A DNA stretch of 64,000 nucleotides, taken from NCBI GenBank assembly GCA_009746045.1, contig RPFO01000072.1, positions 4,760,745 through 4,824,744 on the forward strand, in the 5' to 3' direction. The position numbers and the translations under genes were made by a program. A model generated the notes under the pieces. The model was not told the origin of the DNA. It searched no databases and saw nothing but the letters and a program-made list of their open reading frames with translations. Below are positions 55,849 through 64,000 of the stretch, one piece after another. Origin of the DNA: Mesostigma viride. Its lineage: Eukaryota > Streptophyta > Mesostigmatophyceae > Mesostigmatales > Mesostigmataceae. The number at the start of each line of letters is the position of its first letter. The first letter of the stretch is position 1.

Positions 55849-56389
55849 GTGGGTTTTCACACTCGGGTTTTTTTCGGTCGAATTTCCGTTTTGGGCGGAA
55901 AAAATTCGACGAAACTTTTTCACACTGGGTTTTTCCGGTCCGAAACGGAAAAACGGGTCATTTCCGTTGATCCACCGTAATACCACTGAATTTGGCCAAA
56001 TCAGGTGGAATTCAGTGGTATTGGGTGGTAGACCCCCAAATGGGTCTACCACCCAATACCACTGGAATTCCACCCCAATTGTGGCCGGGGGGGCGCCGGG
56101 GGGGCGCCGCGCCACAAATTTTTACTTGTCCGACCCAATAGGATGCGTCCACCTGGACGGTCGAAATTCCCTTCGCATCAGGTTCGCATGCCCAATTCTG
56201 AACATGTCTGACCAGACCCCGGAAACAGCCGTAAAAAACTTGCCATTTTTTCGCAGCCCGTAGAGCGTGTCAAGCCCGGCGCGTGCACGGCCCTGTTCCG
56301 GCGCATACCACTTTTGGCCGAAAGTCCGCCGAATTTCGCCGGAGCGTCCAAACAATTCGACCGAAAAACACCCGAGTGTGAAAACCCTG
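55849..56389. mobile_element. 541-bp terminal-inverted-repeat element (MITE)
   Basis: TIRs of about 30 bp: left gggttttcacactcgggttt and right inverse aaacacccgagtgtgaaaac-type sequence. Flanked by TAA on both sides (55846-55848, 56390-56392), suggesting a 3-bp duplication as in PIF/Harbinger elements. A second inverted repeat is centred near 56040 (ttgggtggtagaccc / gggtctaccacccaa). No transposase frame. The empty site is seen in the paralogous copy at 17299. Confidence 0.85.
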
Positions 56390-56392
56390 TAA

Positions 56393-57458
56393 TTATATTT
56401 TTAATACATCATACAAGTTTTGCGGGCTTCGCCCGCGACATTAGAGCTTGTACTTTTTGTGGCCGGTCCCCGGCCAGGGAGCCCCGGCTAGGGAGATGTG
56501 AGTCACCACGTACCTCCGTCGAGTGCCAAGTGGCGCTAGTCCCGCCAAGGAGCGCGCGCTAGCTTTAGAGTTTCGACCACAAGATTCATGGAGTTTGGCA
56601 AAAGGGTGAAGGTCTGAAGGAAAAAAATCCGAAACGTATGTGAAGGCCTATGATGGCTCGAACCCGGTACGTCACGATTTGTCGTGTGATGAGGTATGCC
56701 TTGGCGCCTGAAGTCTACGTAACCAAATTTTGTGAGAAGTTGCACAATATGTACATTGCTAAAAAGGGACAAACTGCGCAACCGCGCAGTGGACGGAGCT
56801 CGCGAACTACTTGCGGAGTTCAAGCTCCAGATTGACTGCTACCCCTGCACGGGAGCGCGATGCGCGCGGGGATGAGTGACCTCGCCAAACGGAAGCGCAT
56901 AATTTGGCTCTGATGACACAAACTCTAGTGCGGGGGTGAGTGCGGGGTTCCGGGACACCACCGCACTAAGTCCGACGCGCCTGCCCAGGCCACGCCGCGC
57001 CGGACCGGCACACGAGTTACGCGGGAAAAAAGGGCCTGCCGCGCCAATTACTGTAGGACTTGGCTAATTTCTTTGTTGACTACAAGCGCAGTCAAGGATG
57101 ATAAAACGTAGCAATGGCGGACATGTTAGGGTGATGCTCGGCTTAGGGACAGTGGACATGTTTGAGTGATTGCTCGCCAGACTCGAGCTCGCTGGCATAC
57201 ACGTCCGTGGCACCCTCGGCATTTAGCTGGGTTGACGCAAATCCTTGTACTGTTTACTGGTGTGTGCGATAATAAAGGAATGGTTATGCACGACATCTAA
57301 ATGCGAATATCACACAAAAACTGGTTCCTGGAATTCTCGCGAGCTGCGCGGTGTATGACTGGCGCTTTCCGTTTTTAATTTGCTTCTCGCCTTTTGTGCT
57401 CCAAACAGGGGGGTCGTTTACATCCACTGCAACAAAGTGCTCGTGACCTCCAGCTTTC
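56393..57458. other. no recognisable gene
   Basis: Contains the remainder of the LINE tail and GC-rich sequence without a splice-consistent exon or a known domain. A GGGTTCGAGCC string on the minus strand near 56660 is not accompanied by a cloverleaf. Confidence 0.4.
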
Positions 57459-58336
57459 ATGGCCCGGCCCTGCCTTTGCTGCTTGACCAGCACCAGACAG
57501 GGTGTGCTGGTGGCCATCCTCGCAATTTTTCTAGCGGTCAGCGGCATCGTGTGGGTCTGTGCCTTAGGTAAGGCGTTAAGCCCTTATTCCAGTTTCTGTC
57601 CAAATGGCACATCATATTAACTGTACTTGCTTCGTCTTGCGCATGCGGACCCCCCCCTTGTTAATGATGCGTTGTCCTGACATTAGCTTCGCATGTGCAT
57701 TAATGGGACGTGTTCCCGATGTGCATATTTCGGCCCATTATTACTTCAACATACAATTTCATGGCGATATTAACTATATGAATTAAATGCATTTCCTCTT
57801 TCCTTAATCCTTCTAGTTATACCCTTTTTTCATGTTTGGTTGGTGGTTATCCATGTAGGGCATGTGGCGGTGCAAGAGCGCGCGCGGGTGCCTGCGAAGT
57901 TTTCAGTTGTCGCGCCTATCAACCCAGGTAAGCAAGGAGTAGAGGGAAAGACTAAGAATATATTTTCTGAATTTCTAGGTCATAGTTGTCCTTTTGCACG
58001 AGATGGAAGCGTTATGCCATGGGGCTTTATGGTTGGGTAATAGCCCTCCTGAGAACGGCTTGCTCTGCAACTTTGTTGGTATGTTCATACCTTGTCACGC
58101 GGCAATGTGGTGCAGATCTTCATGCATCCACATGGTGGATCACCTTGGCGTTATTGGCACTACATGTTGGTCTGAGGTAAGGAATCCATGCTACCCTAAA
58201 ACGACTAATGCACTGAATGCTCCTCTTTCAGTTTCCAGCGGAATACACAATGATGAGTTGTTTCAGATACTTCTTGGCGCCACGTGCGGCACGCGGTGGG
58301 CCTAGCCTATTGGGATCTAGCGGAAGCTATTCTTAA
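57459..58336 (+). CDS. small predicted membrane protein, five exons
   Basis: Exons 57459-57567, 57859-57927, 57979-58036, 58116-58176 and 58232-58336 have GT-AG borders and compatible phases, and total 402 bases (133 residues and a stop). The N-terminus is MARPCLCCLTSTRQ followed by the membrane helix GVLVAILAIFLAVSGIVWVC. The rest is small and Cys/Gly-containing (VVAPINPG, FARDGSVMPWGFMVG). Exon 4 depends on a 79-bp intron with a GTAATA donor; without it the frame ends at 58040. I do not recognise the family. Confidence 0.5.
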
Positions 58337-58479
58337 GTTAGGGTTTATTTTTGGAGTTATATTGGCAGCCCCATGCAGCTATGCCTAGACTTGCTTGGCC
58401 ATTTTGAGGTGCGATCGAGGTAGTTCATAACTTCTTTCTTCGCTGCCCTTTTTCCTTTTGCGCGTTGCTGAGCAGGGAT

Positions 58480-61191
58480 ATGCCGAGGTGCTCTCCTTAT
58501 GTCCATGTCTGCATTTGGCACAAGGCACAATGCATCGCTCCAAAACGGCAGTCAGTTCGGCGACCCAGGCATCGCGGTATTGTTCGCCGCCTTCTCGCTC
58601 GGCGTAAAGCGGTGCGGCAACGCAAGCATCCTTCCTCACAGCGCGGGGAAAGCATCCCTCCCCCTCCCCCGCCACCTTCCCCGCAAAGGGAAATAGTGTG
58701 GCATATGATACGTTTCGTACGCAGACTATACATCATACGCAGCTTTGCCGTACGGATGTTAAACGTATGCCTACGGATACGCGTACTCTTGCGTATTACG
58801 TACTCTCACGTATTATCTTTCTCTGCTTCCCCGCCACCCCCACCGCCACCGCCACCGCCACCGCCACCGCCACCGCCACCGCCACCGCCACCTTCTCCGC
58901 CACCTTCTCCGCCACTTTCTCCGCCACCTTCCCATGTTGGAGCACCTCCACCTGCGGCAGCGCCGGCACCGATTGGTCAGCACGGCGGACAACCGTTTTC
59001 CAACGTACGTTGCCCTTCCATGTCGTTATCTCATTTTCCCGTTCGAACTCGCTCATGCTTGGTAGCGACATGGTCTGGAATGTTCTTGTTGTAAGCATCT
59101 TTCCATGATAATGGAGTTATTTGCATATAAGGCAGTTAGTGAGCTTCATAATGGCAACTTATGTTTATGGCGTCCCCAGCTAATTGCACCCACCAAATCC
59201 ATGACTATGTTGTAACTTGTAATTAGTTTCTGAACATCGTGTTTAATTTCTTATGTTGCTGACCCAAAACAGGGAAGTTCAAGACAAAATCCAACACCAG
59301 TGCCCAGTTGTGAAGGCACAAACAAGGCAACCAGGAAAAGGAAGGCCTCCTACAAGTGTGCTCGCAGAGGTATTTCTGGGAGGCGCTGCTGTGACAACAC
59401 GGGCACCCATCCGGACAATCCACTTGTGGCCGGCCTTGAACCACTTCAATTCGTTGGCTCTCATTTATACTGCACGGGGTGCGCGGATGCTGTACGCTCC
59501 AAGAAAAGGTACGCTTGGGTATGCGCGTGTTGTTTTTACTCTACATGTCATCAATACATTGAACAACCTTTTTCTGATTTGCGTCGTTTATCAAGCACAG
59601 TCTCTTAGTTGCCTTAGCTTTCATGGTGTTCACCAAGGCCATATCAAATATTGTAGTAGTGCATAATGTAACTCTTTTGGCTGAATGTTCTTTGGGTTTT
59701 GTTGATTGGCCTGTGATTGGTCTTTATGGCCTGCTAGTTTTGGTTTACGGTATGGTTTTGCTTGGAAATAGATTTTTATTCTACAGAAGCCTTATTGCAG
59801 CGTTTATGGTAGATGAGCCCGTTTGGCAGCCCTATGCCGGGCGTAATCTTATCTTAACCTCGTGGCTTGTCCTTTCCTACTAGCACATTACTGACAAGCC
59901 ACACACAACATGGGGTCGCAAGAAAACCTTAGCATAGCGCTCCATGGGGTGTTCATGGCAAGCCCAATGCGTGGTGGCTAAATGTTTAACCTTACTCGGG
60001 GGCTCGGCGTGCCATGCTTCCAAGTTCGTTGTCTCTTTTCATTAATATAACTCTCCCCATTTGTTACCCATTTGTCCCGCATTGTCTTACATGAATGCTT
60101 TGTACTTTGCTGTATTCCGTGTTTGTGGCGTTTCAATATCGAGCAGCACCTTGAGCACTACGGAGATTAACCAATTTATTGACGCCCTGAAGCCTTACCC
60201 CAATGTTGACTGCGGTCAAATATATGAGACCCCCAAGCTCGCTAATCAGGCGCTCGACAAAGCCAACAAGCAAGAGCTCAAGAATGGGCCCCTAAATTTT
60301 CACGACCTCAACTGGGTGTTGGTGTTTTGCGATAAAGGTCCAAAGCAAAGGGTCCTTTTGCGATCTAGCTTACCAACCAACAGAACCGCTGACTATTTGA
60401 GCGGCGAGGGCGAAAGGGCAAACTGCAAGCCTCGTTGTAGACGAAACGAGAGCAATGCACAAAAGACATCAAAAGCTTGCGCCCCGCCTTCGGACGCCCC
60501 ACTGGATGCCGCCCCGGCTGCCGTGCCCTCTGCCCCGGCTGCGGTGCCCTCCGCCCCGGCTGCCGTGCCCTGCGCCCCGGCTGCCGTGCCCTCCGCCCCG
60601 GCTGCCGTGCCCTGCGCCCCGGCTGCCGTGCCCTCCGCCCCGGCTGCCGTGCCCTGCGCCCCGGCTGCCGTGCCATGCGCCCCGGCTGCCGTGCCCTCCG
60701 CCCCGGCTGCCGTGCCCTGCGCCCCGGCTGCCGTGCCCTCCGCCCCGGCTGCGGTGCCCTCCGCCCCGGCTGCGGCGCCCTCCGCCCCGGCTGCCGTGCC
60801 CTGCGCCCCGGCTGCTGTGCCCTCCGCCCTGGCTGCGGTGCCCTGCGCCCCGGCTGCTGTGCCCTCCGCCCCGGCTGCTGTGCCCTCCGCCCCGGCTGCC
60901 GTGCCCTGCGCCCCGGCTGCCGTGCCCTGCGCCCCGGCTGCCGTGCCCTGCGCCCCGGCTGCCGTGCCCTCCGCCCCGGCTGCCGTGCCCTGCGCCCCGG
61001 CTGCGGTGCCCTCCGCCCCGGCTGCGGTGCCCTCCGCCCCGGCTGCGGTGCCCTCCGCCCCGGCTGCCGTGCCCTCCGCCCCGGCTGCCGTGCCATGCGC
61101 CCCGGCTGCGGTGCCCTCCGCCCCGCGGGGTGCATCATCAACATTAGCTGCCGGACAAGAAGTGCAGGAGGATGATCCGGACAGCGATTCA

Positions 61192-61267
<76 letters not shown>

Positions 61268-62529
61268 CGACTGCCCGACTGCCCGACGGCCCGACGGCCC
61301 GACTGCCCGACTGTCCGACTGCCCGACTGCCCGACTGCCCGACTGCCCGACTGCCCGACTGCCCGACTGCCCGACTGCCCGACTGCCCGACTGCCCGACT
61401 GCCCGACTGCCCGACTGCCCGACTGCCCGACTGTCCGACTGCCCGACTGCCCGACTGCCCGACTGCCCGACTGCCCGACTGCCCGACTGCCCGACTGCCC
61501 GACTGCCCGACTGCCCGACTGTCCGACTGCCCGACTGCCCGACTGCCCGACTGCCCAACTGCCCGACTTCCCGACTGCCCGACTGCCCGACTGCCCGACT
61601 GCCCGACTGCCCGACTGTCCGACTGCCCGACTGCCCGACTGCCCGACTTCCCGACTGCCCGACTTCCCGACTGCCCGACTGCCCGACTGCCCGACTGCCC
61701 GACTGCCGGACTGCCCGACTGCCCGACTGCCGGACTGCCCGACTGCCCGACTGCCGGGCTGCCCGACTGCCCGACTGCCGGACTGCCCGACTGTCCGACT
61801 GCCCGACTGCCCGACTGCCCGACTGCCCGACTGCCCGACTGCCCGACTGCCCGACTGCCCGACTGCCCGACTGCCCGACTGCCCGACTGCCCGACTGCCG
61901 ACTGCCCGACTGCCCGACTGCCCGACTGCCCGACTGCCCGACTGCCCGACTGCCTGACTGCCCGACTGCCCGACTGCCCGACTGCCCGACTTCCCGACTG
62001 CCCGACTGCCCGACTGCCCGACTGCCCGACTGCCGGACTGCCCGACTGCCCGACTGCCGGACTGCCCGACTGCCCGACTGCCGTGCTGCCCGACTGCCCG
62101 ACTGCCGGACTGCCCGACTGTCCGACTGCCCGACTGCCCGACTGCCCGACTGCCCGACTGCCCGACTGCCCGACTGCCCGACTGCCCGACTGCCCGACTG
62201 CCCGACTGCCCGACTGCCCGACTGCCCGACTGCCCGACTGCCCGACTGCCCGACTGCCCGACTGCCCGACTGCCCGACTGCCCGACTGCCCGACTGCCCG
62301 ACTGCCCGACTGCCCGACTGCCCGACTGCCCGACTGCCCGACTTCCCGACTGCCCGACTGCCCGACTGCCCAACTGCCCGACTGCCCGACTGCCAACCTA
62401 ACGAACTCCCTCTCACTGCGTCTCTCTCTGCTGGGCTTCCTTTTCCCTTTTTCTCCCCCGTTATTGTATTGTGGTTGTGCATGTGCATGTAATGCCCATA
62501 TGTACGCAAATAGAAAAAGAGATTCCTGA
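58480..62529 (+). CDS. low-complexity protein with Cys-rich core, three exons
   Basis: Exons 58480-59004, 59273-59508 and 60147-62529 join with consistent phases (0, then 2) into 1047 codons. Exon 1 is basic, then a poly-Pro tract from (CCGCCA)n. Exon 2 has [14 protein letters not shown] and [14 protein letters not shown], a possible metal-binding region. Exon 3 begins [17 protein letters not shown] and [14 protein letters not shown], which look like folded protein. It then continues in frame through AAP-V repeats (21-bp units), a Thr-His-Ala-Arg run and an eight-residue repeat. The real stop may come earlier if the repeats are not exonic. The function is unknown. Confidence 0.45.
60506..61130. 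repeat. 21-bp coding minisatellite
   Basis: About 29 units of GCCCCGGCTGCCGTGCCCTS encoding A-P-A-A-V-P-S/C. The unit is a multiple of three, so copy-number changes keep the frame. Confidence 0.95.
61191..61268. repeat. (ACGC)n microsatellite
   Basis: About 19 perfect tetranucleotide units between the two larger arrays. Confidence 0.98.
61269..62393. repeat. 8-bp (CCCGACTG)n array, 1.1 kb
   Basis: Some 140 copies of CCCGACTG with scattered variants (gtccgact, ttcccgac, gccggact). One 1-base-short unit is seen near 61898 and one near-duplicate sub-block (about 61560-61900 and 61980-62140), implying segmental duplication within the array. Both strands lack stops through it. Confidence 0.97.
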
Positions 62530-63410
62530 AGTTTTTCATCCATAGCTTGTCACGAATCATTGTTTGTGTGTGGTTGAGTCCAGGGTTCTAAACTCAGTGC
62601 TTGTCTATTTGCTCTTAATGCAGGAGGTGGTGACCGAGCTTTCGGCATGAAGATTCCAAGACTACCCTCATATTGGAGCATTATCAGCTGGCAGCTGCAA
62701 ATGCCCAAGGGCTGCAATGGATGGAGCTCTCGAGTTGAAGGGCCCATTATCATAAAGGCCTGCCTTCACGTTGGCCATGTTACACAGTCATGAATGAATA
62801 AATTAATAAACACGTAGACAGCGTCAGCATATTTCCTGATGGAATGGGGAAGGGGGGATGGGGACAGTCATAAGCTAGCCGCAGTGGTGCAGTATCATGT
62901 GTCTTATATGCATACTGCTATAAAACTGGGCACCTTGAAAATTTTCCTCGTGGGCTAGCTAGGATCCATGCGACAACTGGATGATTGTGAGGTTCTTCAA
63001 CATCTACCTGGTCAGTAATAAAGTTGCAGTAGTAAGTAAAGTTGCAGGTGGCCGGCCAACACAAGGTATGCGTTGCTAACATTCAACACATGCATGCGTC
63101 TGCTGATTTAATAATGCATACCGATGCTGGTTGACCTTGATAGCTAATTTATTGGCGGATCCACACGTCACGTTGCCGTAAGTAATAATCATAAGATGTC
63201 ATGATTGACTGCGTCAACGAGCATACATCCCCATTGGAATGGTTGAGCAATGAGCCCCGACCAAATTATCAGTCAAACCTTAATTTGGGTTGAAAGAGCG
63301 TCAAACACATTCTTGATTGTCCAAATTCTTACTATATGATCTGACGTGCATCCATCCTCACAATGCCAATGGCCGCTATCTCATGGATGACAGGAACATG
63401 TTTCCTGCTC
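62530..63410. other. no recognisable gene
   Basis: AT-richer intergenic sequence after the repeat gene, with scattered short ORFs and no domain or clear repeat. Confidence 0.5.
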
Positions 63411-63600
63411 TAAAATTAAATTAAATAAATTATAGCATGCCTCGGTGGGGTGGGCATGTAGCACCTAGAGTGCTTTCCAGTCCCTGTAAGTTGCACAGTG
63501 GGAAAGGGGCAAAGACACCTGCGTCCTCACTCATGCCCGAAGGCAGGCCACAGCTGCGTTCAACGCTCGTTGGACTATGGCAAACTGTGGGTGTGCTAAA
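63411..63600. repeat. LINE tail / SINE-like unit, diverged copy
   Basis: Begins attaaattaaataaattatag, then a hairpin catgcctcggtggggtgggcatg-like unit, gagtgcttt, agtccctgt, aaaggggcaaagac, catgcc-gaaggcaggcc and cagctgcgttc. It parallels 21453-21590 block for block. Bases 63601-64000 show nothing further. Confidence 0.55.
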
Positions 63601-64000
63601 GCTGAAATATGCGCGAGTATGCTGGTATGTTGGCTGCTCTAAGGACCGAGCCACTGATGGCCAGTGGTGGAATCATCTTGCACGTAGTCTAGCTAGCCAA
63701 CCCCAACACTGTCCCAAGGTACCTAGCCACAAAGACCCCACTAGCTGCAGGCATGGGTGCCAACAAAGTGTGATTCGGCTAGGATCGGCTCCCAAACATG
63801 CGAGCCATACATGTGTGCTTTACATTTACGCACACACTGACAACCTCAGCCCAGGTCGATCCACGTTGGTTGACATTAGACAACGTATTGACGCTGTAAT
63901 TACCAAATAAGCAAAAAAGCTCACCATGGGCTCAACAATTTTCAGGCACGGCATGTGCACGGCAGTTGCCTGCACCTATTTTACAATGCACGTCAGTGGT

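Noticed and set aside
56630-56840. GGGTTCGAGCC box-B-like motif on the minus strand
   Set aside because: No acceptor or anticodon stem could be built around it.
39399-62393. Tandem arrays considered as CRISPR
   Set aside because: Repeats are contiguous without unique spacers, and the DNA is eukaryotic.
60365-62560. Minus-strand ORFs of 394-731 codons rich in AVGQSGSR
   Set aside because: Reverse reading of the 8-bp and 21-bp arrays with no splice or domain support; the plus-strand exons are better supported.

Overview
The window is eukaryotic nuclear DNA, most likely from a green alga or another member of the green lineage. The main support is one intron-rich host gene (47648-53172) whose six exons join in frame into a 249-residue peroxisomal short-chain dehydrogenase of the plant IBR1/SDRa (animal DHRS4) type. 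GT-AG introns, LTR and non-LTR retrotransposons, hAT-like and foldback DNA elements and very long microsatellites fit a repeat-rich algal genome. The species cannot be named from the sequence, and the lineage call is inference.

Layout. 1-10280: a minus-strand copia-like LTR element with gag, integrase, a protease-like segment, reverse transcriptase and RNase H. It is broken by a deleted hAT transposon (4036-5344, 8-bp target duplication) and by an 882-bp palindromic foldback element (1420-2301, 5-bp duplication). 10281-16716: a minus-strand Ty3/gypsy element, apparently the target of the copia-like insertion, with its own foldback insertion (11862-12204). 16812-25138: LINE fragments, a viroplasmin-domain fragment, LINE ORF1 pieces and divergent repeats. 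25343-36545: a complete, very young chromovirus (two 703-bp LTRs differing at two sites, GGATG target duplication) with an extra ORF after pol. 36546-41068: a decayed LINE whose 3' tail runs into a 1.67-kb (CATC)n array.

41748-46634: a minus-strand host gene model for a signal-peptide, Gly-rich, single-pass membrane protein; only the last two exons are firm. 47648-53172: the SDR gene, with minisatellite, telomere-like and LINE debris in its introns. 53648-56389: a third LINE copy, a truncated LINE tail, and a 541-bp terminal-inverted-repeat element inserted in that tail. 57459-62529: two plus-strand multi-exon genes of unknown function, the second coding through 21-bp, 4-bp and 8-bp tandem arrays.

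Most of the window is layered mobile DNA. Only the SDR gene has an assignable metabolic role: peroxisomal carbonyl or beta-oxidation-related reduction or oxidation, judged by family. Nearly every retroelement reading frame carries single-base frameshifts, including the element with almost identical LTRs, so either assembly indels or rapid decay must be considered.
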